Assembly (NCBI RefSeq): GCF_900086655.1
Contig: NZ_LT575476.1
Span: 1,902,503 to 1,966,502, forward strand
Direction: 5' to 3'
From: Paenibacillus tuaregi
GTDB lineage: Bacteria > Bacillota > Bacilli > Paenibacillales > Paenibacillaceae
DNA: 64,000 bases
Within the stretch, counting starts at the first letter, position 1; every line of letters begins with the position of its first letter. Positions 24,215 through 31,648 of this stretch are shown in pieces. A program made the position numbers and the translations under genes. Under the pieces are notes generated by a model. The model was not told the DNA's origin and ran no database searches. It saw nothing but the letters and a program-made list of their open reading frames with translations.

Positions 24215-24901
24215 TTGACGTATATCGAACGCACAAAAGCCGACATTGAGGCGTTAGAGACTGCGCTAAGAACGCACTTCAAGGCCGCTGAATCACCGCC
24301 CATTCCGTTCTCTTATAACGGAGTCACTTACGATATTCGCGACCGAGAGACGCGCATGCTCTTAGTGGCCGCGATCCAGGACGCTTATTACCAGGAACAC
24401 GCCGAGTTTAATCAGCGGGCTCTCGACGATTGGTACGCGAAGGGCTGTCGCGGTGAGCGGCCGTCGCCGGTATTTCCGGATGCCGCGTTAATGGATCGGC
24501 TGACTGACGCGGTTTTGAACGAGGAGATCACGGACCCGAATCCGCATAAGATCGCACAGACGGAGTACCCGTTTATGTCCGAGCGCCAATTGGACTTGCG
24601 ACGTGACCGTGAGGCGTCCGAATGGGCTGCGAAGGCGCACGGCTCTGACGGTAAGGATTACCGGGAACCAACGAAAAGAAAGCGGACGGCTTACGAAAAT
24701 TACTGCGTGGAGAAGAATGCGCAAAGGTCCGCGCAGTATAAGCGGGATACCGCGGCAGGTCCAGTATTGCGAAGGGTAAGCGAGCCGTTTACGCAGTGCA
24801 TCGGACTCGGGCGCAGGTGGGCGGAAGATATGGGCGCGATGAACGAGGTAATAGTGGAAAGGGCGGAGGAGACTCCGCTTACTCTTCCGGTTGTAGCGTA
24901 A
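24215..24901 (+). CDS. hypothetical protein
   Basis: A 228-residue protein beginning at TTG 24215 behind AAGGAGG, two bases after the MTase stop. It is rich in charged and aromatic residues (YNGVTYDIRDRETRMLLVAA, EYPFMSERQLDLRRDREA, KRKRTAYENYCVEKNAQ). No catalytic motif is recognised. It closes the early + strand block; an AT-rich accessory region follows. Confidence 0.6.
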   Translation: MTYIERTKADIEALETALRTHFKAAESPPIPFSYNGVTYDIRDRETRMLLVAAIQDAYYQEHAEFNQRALDDWYAKGCRGERPSPVFPDAALMDRLTDAVLNEEITDPNPHKIAQTEYPFMSERQLDLRRDREASEWAAKAHGSDGKDYREPTKRKRTAYENYCVEKNAQRSAQYKRDTAAGPVLRRVSEPFTQCIGLGRRWAEDMGAMNEVIVERAEETPLTLPVVA

Positions 24902-25012
24902 TTAATTTTTTAAAATGATAGTCCATTTACAGTAATATATAGGAAAAATAACCTGTGTCTATAGAACTAATTATGCTATATTAAGAAAAAATATGAATTA
25001 AAGGAGATTTTT

Positions 25013-25798
25013 ATGAAAAAGAAGTTAGCCTTACTTGTATTCTTTCTTTTAGTCTTAGCCTTACCGACCTCTATTGCTTCTGCTTCGACAATCGCAGTAG
25101 GTGGTAAAGCCTTCTCAAGCAGCAATGCTCCAGGGGTAAGTCCCGACTATGCTTTTGATGGTAAGTTTCTCACAAAAGAAGACCCTAATGTTGGGTTTTG
25201 GCAATCAGTACCCGGAGTGCAGACGAACGGGGTTGCTTTCATAGGATATGATTTTGGGAAGGGGAACGAAAAGAGTGTAGAGAGTATAGTTGTTCAACAA
25301 CATCCGAGAGAAGGATTTTCCGTTTCAAGTGTGAAAGTGCAAAACTTGAAGGCTGACGGTACTTGGAATGATGTGGGGACATATGATGTTAAAATGTACG
25401 ACACAACCACTCTTAAACTTCCAACAACTGAGAAGTCGCAGGCTTGGAGATTGCTAGCGAATTCAAACGTTTCTAGAGAGTGGGCGGTTGTTGAAGTAGA
25501 ACTACAGGGACCAGCCTCAGTTGATCCACCGACTAATCCAGAGCAACCGCCAGTTTCAGGAGAGCGCGCTCTATTAACAATCACAATGCTCAACGGCATG
25601 GAAAAAGAATACGACCTTTCTGCTCAAGAAGTTTCTGCATTTATTAACTGGTATGATGCGAAAGACGCTGGAAACGGTCCGGCAAAGTATGTATTCAACA
25701 AAACGTGGAATAAAGGTCCGTTCAGTAAGCGGACAGAGTACGTAATCTTCGATAAAATTCTTACGTTTGAGGTTAGTGAATACACGTTAAGTAAATAG
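25013..25798 (+). CDS. secreted discoidin-like (F5/8C) protein (moron)
   Basis: A 261-residue exported protein: a clear signal peptide (KKKLALLVFFLLVLALPTS), a ~150-residue discoidin-like beta sandwich (YAFDGKFLT, WQSVPGVQTN, WRLLANSNVSREWAVVEVEL), a proline linker (PPTNPEQPPVSG) and a small C-terminal domain. F5/8C-type folds bind sugars or membranes. AAAGGAG precedes the ATG. The AT-rich codons and own terminator mark it as lysogenic cargo expressed from the prophage, possibly altering the cell surface. Confidence 0.65.
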   Translation: MKKKLALLVFFLLVLALPTSIASASTIAVGGKAFSSSNAPGVSPDYAFDGKFLTKEDPNVGFWQSVPGVQTNGVAFIGYDFGKGNEKSVESIVVQQHPREGFSVSSVKVQNLKADGTWNDVGTYDVKMYDTTTLKLPTTEKSQAWRLLANSNVSREWAVVEVELQGPASVDPPTNPEQPPVSGERALLTITMLNGMEKEYDLSAQEVSAFINWYDAKDAGNGPAKYVFNKTWNKGPFSKRTEYVIFDKILTFEVSEYTLSK

Positions 25799-25812
25799 GA
25801 CAAAAAAAAAAG

Positions 25813-25840
25813 AAAGAGCCCCTACTAGCGGGCTCTTTTT
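25813..25840. terminator. bidirectional rho-independent terminator
   Basis: AAAGAGCCC (25813-25821) and GGGCTCTTT (25830-25838) form a 9-bp stem flanked by A-run on the left and T-run on the right, serving both the secreted protein and the minus-strand XRE gene. Confidence 0.85.
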
Positions 25841-26030
25841 AATTTGCGTCTGTTTTCTCAACGATAAATAACGCTTCAATACTTACGCCGAGTGCCCGTG
25901 CGATCGCGAATAAGTGGGCGGCCTCGTGGCGGCTGTTTTTATCGAAACGGGAGATCGAACCTTGCGGCACACCGGACATTTGCGAAAGCTGTGTTTGAGT
26001 GATGTCGAATATTATAGTCACGCCGGCCAA
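25839..26030 (-). CDS. XRE-type regulator, N-terminus possibly eroded
   Basis: A 63-residue protein that is nearly all HTH (TQTQLSQMSGVPQGSISRFD, then HLFAIARALGVSIEALF). The usual first helix (M..I..LR...G) is missing or replaced by AGVTIIFDI. TTG 26030 has no good ribosome site. It may therefore be a degraded gene or use another start. It is divergent from the HEPN gene at 26099, so it could repress it, like a toxin-linked regulator. Confidence 0.5.
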   Translation of the reverse strand: MAGVTIIFDITQTQLSQMSGVPQGSISRFDKNSRHEAAHLFAIARALGVSIEALFIVEKTDAN

Positions 26031-26098
26031 TGGTTATATGGTAAAATAGAACATACTTTTCCAATTATTCATAATATAAATTAATAGGTGGGAATAAG

Positions 26099-27178
26099 AT
26101 GTTCAAATTAAATGCTGAGCATGGTCGTATGATTGGCAAGGTAAAGAGTAAAGAAAACGTGACTAAATCAGCTTTAACTTCTCTTAGGTTAGCTTTAAAG
26201 TCTTATTTTAAGACCTACCAGGTTGCGTCACAGAAGGGTATAATTAACGACTTATTAGTGGAAGAAAGCAACCCCTTTTATGATTTTAGTCAAAATAATA
26301 TTGACTTATTTTGTGATAATACAGACTACCAAGAAGTATACCTACAATGTATATTTCATTTTCACCATTTCTTCGAGCTCCTACTAAAAGATGTGTTATC
26401 TAGTGTCCACCCTAAGCTCGCCTACAAAGTAAAACTTGACGGTGATAACTCTGCTTTAATTTTAGAAATTCTTAAGAACAAACAATCTAATGATCTGAGT
26501 AATGATAATACCGCAGAATTTCAGACATCTTTGAACCGAGTAATAAAACTAATGAATATTCAAGACGAAAATATTCCTATCGTATCTAAGGTTATTTGTG
26601 ACAATAAGCAAACCCTAGTAGACCTGAATACACTAAGAAATCGAGTTTGGCATAAAGGATTGTATGTTCTTAGACTTAACGAGTTGGATCAATTTATATC
26701 TCAAAATATACTGCCTCTCGTTGTTAATTGCCTACAAGCTACAAACTATAATAATTTGGAAAATTATTGGAAATATAAAAAAGCTCCCTTAGACCCAATA
26801 ACTGAGATAATTAATTCGGGACAAGGAGTCGTTGATTATGGACGCATTGCGTTTTATAAGGCGTATGGCCTAGCTTGTTATTCGATGCCTATTTGGAAAT
26901 CTGATCTTGATGAATTTGAAAAAAAGGCAGAGGCTATTGTCCGTGCTATTCATGGCATGACTGTTGATTCCTGTTTTGTTTGTGGGAAAAATACTCTCCT
27001 TATTAGTACAGAAGCTGACTATAATTCTGATGAATTTGGGGTTCCAGTAAGTATCTGGGTTAAGTCAACAGCCGCGGAGTGTCTGAATTGCTCACTGAGA
27101 TTATTTCCTGATATAGGCGAACCGTGTTCTCACGGTGTTGAATACGAGCAATTGTGGAGATTCGAGGATGTACTTTAA
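26099..27178 (+). CDS. HEPN-like protein with C-terminal zinc ribbon
   Basis: A 359-residue AT-rich gene. The helical N-terminal two thirds include CIFHFHHFFELLLKDVL and, near residue 180, RNRVWH, the R-x4-H motif of HEPN ribonucleases. The C-terminal part carries two CxxC knuckles (CFVCGK ~289 and CLNCS ~327), a zinc ribbon. HEPN RNases act in toxin-antitoxin and abortive-infection systems by cutting RNA. It lies next to a divergent XRE gene and near an Abi-alpha gene. A defence role is inferred; a structural HEPN without activity is possible. Confidence 0.55.
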   Translation: MFKLNAEHGRMIGKVKSKENVTKSALTSLRLALKSYFKTYQVASQKGIINDLLVEESNPFYDFSQNNIDLFCDNTDYQEVYLQCIFHFHHFFELLLKDVLSSVHPKLAYKVKLDGDNSALILEILKNKQSNDLSNDNTAEFQTSLNRVIKLMNIQDENIPIVSKVICDNKQTLVDLNTLRNRVWHKGLYVLRLNELDQFISQNILPLVVNCLQATNYNNLENYWKYKKAPLDPITEIINSGQGVVDYGRIAFYKAYGLACYSMPIWKSDLDEFEKKAEAIVRAIHGMTVDSCFVCGKNTLLISTEADYNSDEFGVPVSIWVKSTAAECLNCSLRLFPDIGEPCSHGVEYEQLWRFEDVL

Positions 27179-27244
27179 GATACCCAACACTTACCGCCTC
27201 TATCCGTAGTAGCCACGCGCTATAATCGTATAGAGGTGTTTTCT

Positions 27245-28108
27245 ATGTTTATATCCCCGATGTTACTCGAAACGGCAGCCGCTCCGTTCTCGGATTCGCG
27301 CTATATTTTCGAACCGAAAATTGACGGCCACCGTTTAATATATTCGCAGGAGAGCGGCGTTGTCCGCCTATACACGCGCCATAATAACGACTGTACCCGG
27401 CAGTACCCGGAGATCGCCAACGCTGTATTCCCGCATGACATCGTTCTCGACGGAGAGATCGCGGTCTATGATCCGCAAACCAGCGTAGTCGACTTTGAGT
27501 CCGTGATGTCCCGCTTTCAGGCGCGTCGGGCCGATAAGATAACGCAGCTCAGCGCCCAGTTACCTGTTACGTTCGTTGTTTTCGACATCCTGCGGTACAA
27601 GGGCGAGGACTTGCGCCAATTACCGCTCATGCAGCGCAAGGAAATACTTGCGGGCTTATCGCTACCGAACGCTCATTTCGGCGTTGTTCCCTACGTGGAG
27701 GGAGCCGGAGAAGCGTTGTTTACGCAGATGCAGGCGCGATCGCTCGAAGGCATGGTCGCTAAGCGTACGGATAGCACGTACGTCAGCCGACGGTCGGCCG
27801 CATGGCAGAAGGTGATCAACTGGTCTTATGCCGACGTATGGCTGACCGGTTATAAGAAGGCGGAGTTCGGCTGGCTTGCGGCTGTGCAGGCGGATAATAG
27901 CGCGAAGATACGTCCGGCTGGCATTATCGAGCATGGCGCTAGCCCAACGCACAAGAAGGCGTTTTATGGCGTGGTGAAGCCGCTGATTACCGGAGAGGAT
28001 CGCGAGTTTGTGTACGTGGAGCCGCGGATAAGAGCACGCGTGAAAATGCGAAATTGGACTCGCGCAGGGATGCTGCGGAGTCCGGTGTTTACGGAGTTTA
28101 TTGTTTAA
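27245..28108 (+). CDS. ATP-dependent DNA ligase
   Basis: A 287-residue single-domain-plus-OB ligase. Nucleotidyltransferase motif I is EPKIDGHR with lysine 25 as the AMP acceptor, III is VVFDIL, IV is EGMVAKR and V is AWQKVI. The C-terminal ~85 residues are an OB fold (VWLTGYKKAEFGWLAAVQ). It resembles SPbeta YoqV and LigD ligase domains, and would seal nicks in phage replication or repair. ATG 27245 has AGAGGTG upstream. A TATAAT at 27220-27225 may be its -10 box. The 3' end overlaps the Abi-alpha gene by 11 bases. Confidence 0.86.
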   Translation: MFISPMLLETAAAPFSDSRYIFEPKIDGHRLIYSQESGVVRLYTRHNNDCTRQYPEIANAVFPHDIVLDGEIAVYDPQTSVVDFESVMSRFQARRADKITQLSAQLPVTFVVFDILRYKGEDLRQLPLMQRKEILAGLSLPNAHFGVVPYVEGAGEALFTQMQARSLEGMVAKRTDSTYVSRRSAAWQKVINWSYADVWLTGYKKAEFGWLAAVQADNSAKIRPAGIIEHGASPTHKKAFYGVVKPLITGEDREFVYVEPRIRARVKMRNWTRAGMLRSPVFTEFIV

Positions 28109-28880
28109 TGCAACAGTTACAAAAAGAACGACCAAACTTAGTCAATTCCCAATAAGTTTTCTTCAACGCAACGTCGTGGTTTGGGTTTGTCTCGTGTAAG
28201 TCCTCTTGAGCAAATTTAATGAAGCTGTGATCATATAGACTATCGTATACTGCATCATCGGTAAACGTTACTTTGGTGTCAATATATAACAACCCAAGCC
28301 TAATGAGGTTGTCAATTGAAGCTCCGTACGCACTGTGGTTACTCTCATTTAGATCCGGGAACGGAAAATAGTTTCTGTAAACTTCCATATATACATCAGA
28401 ACTCTTGAACAACAGAATAGAGCCAGAGCCAACTTTATTTCTATTCTCAAATAAAAAATTAAGAGCCTTTGCGTCCAAAGGAGAAAGTTGTTTTATTATC
28501 TCGACAAAGGCTGGATGAGCTTGTTCGGCAAGTGACTTTGTCACGGATTTAGCTATCAGTTTTGAGAACATTTTTTTCATTGTGTCACTCTCTACGTAAT
28601 ACTTGGAGGCTTCTAGAGCGGGGCCGACAATATTCAATTGAGGATCAATTACTTCCGCAGGTGGTATTTTTGAGACTTCCGATAATAAAAGATCCTTATA
28701 GCGCTCGATTTCAATTTGCTTTTTTATTTTAAGTTTTTGTAACGGGGAAAATACTAAATTAAAAATACTGCTTAGCCCTTCTCCAAGCTCTTTAGATGCT
28801 GGCTCAAGTGTATTTTTAGCCAATTGAGTCGCTGTTTCAATAGGCGACTTTGCTATATCTAATAATTTTTCTTCATCCAT
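28098..28880 (-). CDS. Abi-alpha (DUF4393) family protein
   Basis: A 260-residue helical protein matching the Abi-alpha/DUF4393 pattern: amphipathic N-terminus (PIETATQLAKNTLEPASKEL), SPLQKLKIKKQIEIERYKDL and the conserved YVESDTMKKMFSKLIAKS with SLAEQAHPAFVEIIKQLSPLD. The family is named for abortive infection, though mechanism is unsettled. ATG 28880 has AAGGAGG seven bases before. AT-rich, minus strand and convergent with the ligase, it is typical prophage-borne defence cargo. Confidence 0.7.
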   Translation of the reverse strand: MDEEKLLDIAKSPIETATQLAKNTLEPASKELGEGLSSIFNLVFSPLQKLKIKKQIEIERYKDLLLSEVSKIPPAEVIDPQLNIVGPALEASKYYVESDTMKKMFSKLIAKSVTKSLAEQAHPAFVEIIKQLSPLDAKALNFLFENRNKVGSGSILLFKSSDVYMEVYRNYFPFPDLNESNHSAYGASIDNLIRLGLLYIDTKVTFTDDAVYDSLYDHSFIKFAQEDLHETNPNHDVALKKTYWELTKFGRSFCNCCIKQ

Positions 28881-28975
28881 TTATTTTCCTCCTTAGTCTA
28901 TCGTCACAGCCATAAAAGTAATCCCCTAATACAAGTTTTAATTCTACGACTACCACTTAATTCCTTCCGGGAAAC

Positions 28976-29014
28976 ATAGACCGCAGAAGCTACTCGCCAA
29001 AGCGGTCTATTTTT
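28976..29014. terminator. terminator hairpin at the end of the YolD operon
   Basis: ATAGACCGC (28976-28984) pairs with GCGGTCTAT (29002-29010), a perfect 9-bp stem. The YolD stop codon lies in the loop. The T-run (29011-29014) is on the + side; on the minus side only GTTT follows, so it may be bidirectional. Confidence 0.6.
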
Positions 29015-29334
29015 GCGTCCAAAACGTCATCCAGTGCAATCCACGTCAATTCTCCGTTACTCACCAGTTTCACCTCGCGCCGATACGTCAACACCGTCTT
29101 AACCACACCAGCCACCCAGCAATCTTCAATCATGTCGAATAACCGCAACTTCACCGACACCTGCAGCGTTAGTGACCGGCTGATCGCAGCCTCGATCAGC
29201 TCGGACTCCTGCAGAATTAACTCAGGTTTGGTTCGCCGGGCCTGTGCTAGTTGCAGCCGGATTTCCGCCTCGCGGTGTTCTGGCATGATCATCCATGAAT
29301 TCAATATACCGTTCCCTTTGAGTTTATCCTCCAT
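28990..29334 (-). CDS. YolD-like family protein
   Basis: A 114-residue YolD-like protein: GNGILNSWMIMPEHREAEIRL at the N-terminus, then a beta-rich part ending in LTWIALDDVLDAKIDRF. YolD proteins are usually encoded with SOS-induced Y-family polymerases (UvrX/DinB), but no such polymerase is next to it here. It lies 45 bases downstream of a small winged-helix gene whose promoter carries a LexA box, so both should be damage-induced. ATG 29334 has ACGGAG upstream. Confidence 0.7.
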   Translation of the reverse strand: MEDKLKGNGILNSWMIMPEHREAEIRLQLAQARRTKPELILQESELIEAAISRSLTLQVSVKLRLFDMIEDCWVAGVVKTVLTYRREVKLVSNGELTWIALDDVLDAKIDRFGE

Positions 29335-29379
29335 CGTGCTAGTACTCCGTCCAATAATCGGAGCTACTCTGTTGGGAGG

Positions 29380-29625
29380 TCACCGTTGCCTCGACTGTCC
29401 CGACAGACTGCGCTCCCACGCCTCCAAAATAACGATTGTGTCTATCGCTGGCTTATCCGGCCAATATATGTACTCCGCAAGCATCAATTCGTTTAGCGCC
29501 GCTTCAATATCCGCAGGGCTGCGCCCGGTCAGCCGTTCGAGTTCCTTTTCCGTCGGCATCCGGCGTTGCTGCGACATGTAGTTGAAAAGAATCCGTAGTG
29601 TTTTACGTCCAAAATCGGATAACAT
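29380..29625 (-). CDS. small winged-helix protein, SOS-controlled
   Basis: An 81-residue protein resembling a winged helix (RKTLRILFNYMSQQRRMPTEKELERLTG, in parts), close in style to LexA N-terminal domains and to small proteins found ahead of YolD genes. ATG 29625 has AAAGGAG eight bases before; GTG codons at 29634 and 29631 overlap that site. First gene of an operon with YolD, under a LexA-boxed promoter. Target unknown. Confidence 0.6.
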   Translation of the reverse strand: MLSDFGRKTLRILFNYMSQQRRMPTEKELERLTGRSPADIEAALNELMLAEYIYWPDKPAIDTIVILEAWERSLSGQSRQR

Positions 29626-29647
29626 CGTCACCACTCCTTTGAACGTA

Positions 29648-29677
29648 ATTATACGGGAACATGCGTTCTGTTTTCAA
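29648..29677 (-). promoter_or_regulatory. SOS promoter with LexA (DinR) box
   Basis: Read on the minus strand: TTGAAA (-35, 29672-29677), 18-base spacer and TATAAT (-10, 29648-29653). The spacer contains AGAACGCATGTTCC (29656-29669), which fits the Gram-positive LexA consensus CGAACRNRYGTTYC at 13 of 14 positions. LexA bound there would block RNA polymerase. Confidence 0.8.
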
Positions 29678-29687
29678 GCGGAAGTTT

Positions 29688-29882
29688 TTAGCTGGCGTAT
29701 TTAAACGTACAGACATTCCGCATAAAGTACTCGCCGTGGACACGTACGGAAACCTCCGTAATGTCTTCAATTACTCCGCTGCCGACGAGTTCGTCCGCGA
29801 TAAATATAACGATGGGCACGCACTCAAGTTGCGCGGTGTAAAAGTGGACATTTGCGGTAAGTTCGTTCATAAAACGGTTCAT
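29688..29882 (-). CDS. small hypothetical protein
   Basis: A 64-residue protein, start ATG 29882 with AAAGGA nine bases before. The sequence (FYTAQLECVPIVIFIADELV, ITEVSVRVHGEYFMRN) suggests a small beta barrel. It is in line with the SOS operon but upstream of its promoter, so it is probably transcribed separately. Homologues of such proteins near YolD genes are plausible but I cannot confirm it. Confidence 0.5.
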   Translation of the reverse strand: MNRFMNELTANVHFYTAQLECVPIVIFIADELVGSGVIEDITEVSVRVHGEYFMRNVCTFKYAS

Positions 29883-29962
29883 TTGCGTTGATCCTTTCGT
29901 TTGACTTGCGGATAACTTCGACAAATAGTGCCCATTTTCCTGCTAAAAGGAGGAAATAAGAC

Positions 29963-29995
29963 CCAGTTATCGAATTATTAGGTATATATAACTGG
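29963..29995. promoter_or_regulatory. 8-bp inverted repeat upstream of the Mrr-like gene
   Basis: CCAGTTAT (29963-29970) and ATAACTGG (29988-29995) frame an AT-rich loop 19 bases before the ATG at 30014. An AAAGGAGG just upstream (29946-29953) has no gene behind it. Operator or attenuating hairpin are both possible. Confidence 0.35.
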
Positions 29996-30013
29996 AAAAT
30001 ATGGGGGATAAGT

Positions 30014-30613
30014 ATGGCAAGACGAAAGAGCAAGGCGAAACAGCAGGAAGAATTATTACAGGCATTACTTGGGGCGGCGTTCGTGTTCCCAGCGTTAGGC
30101 ATTTTCTCCGCGACGGGATCGCTCGGATCGGCGGTAACGGCCGGTGTTTTATGCGCAGGTATCGTTATTGCGATCATGATTTACGTAAACGTGAAGAGAA
30201 CGGAGCGGTTAAAACGTTCGGGGATTGCGGAAATTGACAAGATGGAAGGCGTACAATTCGAGCATTACCTCGGACACTTATTCCGATCGCAAGGGTATAA
30301 AGCGAAGGTAACGAGTGCTTCGGGCGATTATGGCGCTGACTTGGTGCTGTCTAAAGATGGTAAACGGATCGTTGTGCAGGCCAAGCGCTACAGCAAAAAC
30401 GTGGGCTTAAAAGCCGTCCAGGAGGTTCAGAGTGCCATTGCGCATTATAGGGCTTCCGCAGGCTGGGTCGTGACTAACCGGGATTACACGGACCAGGCGT
30501 ATAAGCTTGCGAAATCCAATGGCGTACGTCTTATCGGTAGGGACGAATTGATCGAAATGCTGCTGCAGATGCGGGAAAAGACGGCCGCTACTAAAAAGAA
30601 AATTAGCGCATAA
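30014..30613 (+). CDS. membrane-anchored Mrr-type restriction endonuclease
   Basis: A 199-residue protein. Two membrane spans at ~14-60 (AAFVFPALGIFSATGSLGSA, GVLCAGIVIAIMIYV) precede a Mrr_cat domain: GVQFEHYLGHLFRSQGY, then ASGDYGADLVL (catalytic Asp ~107), RIVVQAKRY (QxK ~123) and WVVTNRDYTDQA. Mrr-type nucleases cut modified or foreign DNA; membrane-anchored versions are common in Firmicutes. The start is ATG after GGGGGAT. It could exclude superinfecting phages. Ends at a strong terminator. Confidence 0.78.
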   Translation: MARRKSKAKQQEELLQALLGAAFVFPALGIFSATGSLGSAVTAGVLCAGIVIAIMIYVNVKRTERLKRSGIAEIDKMEGVQFEHYLGHLFRSQGYKAKVTSASGDYGADLVLSKDGKRIVVQAKRYSKNVGLKAVQEVQSAIAHYRASAGWVVTNRDYTDQAYKLAKSNGVRLIGRDELIEMLLQMREKTAATKKKISA

Positions 30614-30615
30614 AT

Positions 30616-30658
30616 AAACGCCTACATGGCGGAAATAATCCGTTAAGTAGGCGTTTTT
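30616..30658. terminator. bidirectional terminator
   Basis: AAACGCCTAC (30616-30625) and GTAGGCGTTT (30647-30656) form a 10-bp stem followed by T-run to 30658. It separates the Mrr-like gene from the convergent HicB gene. Confidence 0.85.
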
Positions 30659-30669
30659 CTTACGCATTT

Positions 30670-31101
30670 TTACCGAGTCTTTTTGCGCTCACTGACGCCG
30701 AGGTAGTCTTTAAGCGCGTCTTGAAGCACGTGTGAGTAGTTCACCTTATTCTGCGCGGCTAGATCGTCCAACCATTTCGGAATAGTCAGCGTCTTCTTAA
30801 CGGCGCGGTCCGCCATCTTATCGCGAACAGGCGGCATCCAGACGTCGATCAATACGGCAGCCTGGCCGGGTTCGAGTGCGATGTCGGACGCTCGCGTTGG
30901 TTCCGGGATGATGTCGCCGTCTTCTTCCATTCCGAAGAGATGCAGCGAGAGACAGTCCTTCGCCATGAATAGCGCATCTTCGTCGTTATCGCCGCAGGTA
31001 AGTGCGCCCGGCAAGTCTGGAAACTCGATAGAGATACCGTCGTCTCCGTAATCGAAAACGGCAGGGAATACGTACCGGTCTTTTAACTGTTTATCGTACA
31101 T
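30670..31101 (-). CDS. hicB: HicB antitoxin
   Basis: A 143-residue antitoxin. The N-terminal partial RNase H fold (FPAVFDYGDDGISIEFPDLP, DNDEDALFMAKDCLSLHL) binds and inhibits HicA. The C-terminus has a ribbon-helix-helix (KKTLTIPKWLDDLAAQNKVN, SHVLQDALKDYL) for operator binding. It lies 28 bases downstream of hicA in the usual toxin-first order and shares its promoter. Typical length, intact. It stabilises the prophage or works in phage defence. Confidence 0.88.
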   Translation of the reverse strand: MYDKQLKDRYVFPAVFDYGDDGISIEFPDLPGALTCGDNDEDALFMAKDCLSLHLFGMEEDGDIIPEPTRASDIALEPGQAAVLIDVWMPPVRDKMADRAVKKTLTIPKWLDDLAAQNKVNYSHVLQDALKDYLGVSERKKTR

Positions 31102-31129
31102 TTATAATATAAACCTCCTTAGGGAGGAG

Positions 31130-31321
31130 CTATTTCAGCCCCGCCTGTTTGAGTATACTTGCTATTGTCTTCTTTGGTAAGTCTTTGTTGGGGTGAGGGA
31201 TTGTAACTTTCCCCGGCTTAGTCGGATGTTTGTATTGGTAGTGGTCGCCAGTTGCTCGTATGTAGTACCATCCGTCCTCTTCAATCATTTTTATTAACTC
31301 CCTCGAAGAGTATCCCTTCAT
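31130..31321 (-). CDS. hicA: HicA mRNA interferase toxin
   Basis: A 63-residue double-stranded RNA-binding-like toxin that cleaves mRNA. Conserved SSRELIKMIEEDGWYYIRA, then GDHYQYKHP with catalytic histidine 27 (GDH where most have GSH), and KVTIPHPNKDLPKKTIASIL. ATG 31321 is preceded on the minus strand by AAGGACGG. Full length and apparently active. HicB follows. Confidence 0.88.
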   Translation of the reverse strand: MKGYSSRELIKMIEEDGWYYIRATGDHYQYKHPTKPGKVTIPHPNKDLPKKTIASILKQAGLK

Positions 31322-31344
31322 GGCATCACCGTCCTTATGGTTAA

Positions 31345-31373
31345 ATTATAATACGTATCATTATACGTGTCAA
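31345..31373 (-). promoter_or_regulatory. hicAB promoter with repeated operator motifs
   Basis: On the minus strand TTGACA (31368-31373), 17-base spacer and TATAAT (31345-31350), a near-perfect sigma-A promoter. ATACGT-type hexamers recur at about 31351, 31364, 31381 and 31394, spaced roughly one turn or more, fitting binding by the HicB ribbon-helix-helix for autorepression. Confidence 0.82.
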
Positions 31374-31453
31374 GATATTTATACGTCTTTTTATACGTGT
31401 TTTCCGTCCAGAGTTGTATTTCGTACGATTTCAAAGCTATATAAGTATAAGAG

Positions 31454-31475
31454 CCGCTTTCATGCGGTCTTTTTT
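31454..31475 (+). terminator. first tandem terminator
   Basis: CCGC (31454-31457), short loop, GCGG (31464-31467), then TCTTTTTT. Part of the first duplicated unit. Confidence 0.6.
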
Positions 31476-31537
31476 CGTTTAGAGGGTTACATTCTGCTCT
31501 ATTTCAAAGCTATATAAGTATAAAGGGATTTTAAGGG

Positions 31538-31558
31538 CCGCCACACGTGCGGTCTTTT
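31538..31558 (+). terminator. second tandem terminator
   Basis: CCGC (31538-31541), loop with CACGTG, GCGG (31549-31552), then TCTTTT. Part of the second duplicated unit. Confidence 0.55.
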
Positions 31559-31572
31559 CCCGTTCAGGGAAC

Positions 31573-31617
31573 ACGTAAGCATACGAATGATGCGGGTATA
31601 CTCCGCACACCTTACGT
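31573..31617 (+). promoter_or_regulatory. structured leader of the RepL-like operon
   Basis: ACGTAAG (31573-31579) pairs with CTTACGT (31611-31617), enclosing GCGG/CCGC (31592-31595/31603-31606). It ends about 30 bases before the ATG at 31649. It could regulate translation of the small gene and RepL-like protein. Confidence 0.4.
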
Positions 31618-31648
31618 TATTTCTAACAACAAATAGGAGGCGTTGCAT

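Larger units (their letters stand above)
31428..31558 (+). repeat. tandem duplicated unit: 23-bp repeat plus hairpin
   Basis: An identical 23-base sequence occurs at 31428-31450 and 31501-31523 (period 73). Each copy is followed by a CCGC/GCGG hairpin and T-run. The rest of the units has diverged. Both copies contain TATATAAG and TATAA elements. They may be duplicated small-RNA genes or tandem terminators insulating the hicAB region from the RepL-like gene. Confidence 0.6.

Noticed and set aside
29661..29891. 76-codon + strand frame opposite the small minus-strand gene
   Set aside because: Starts within the LexA-boxed promoter and has no ribosome site; the minus-strand frame has AAAGGA and a better protein pattern.
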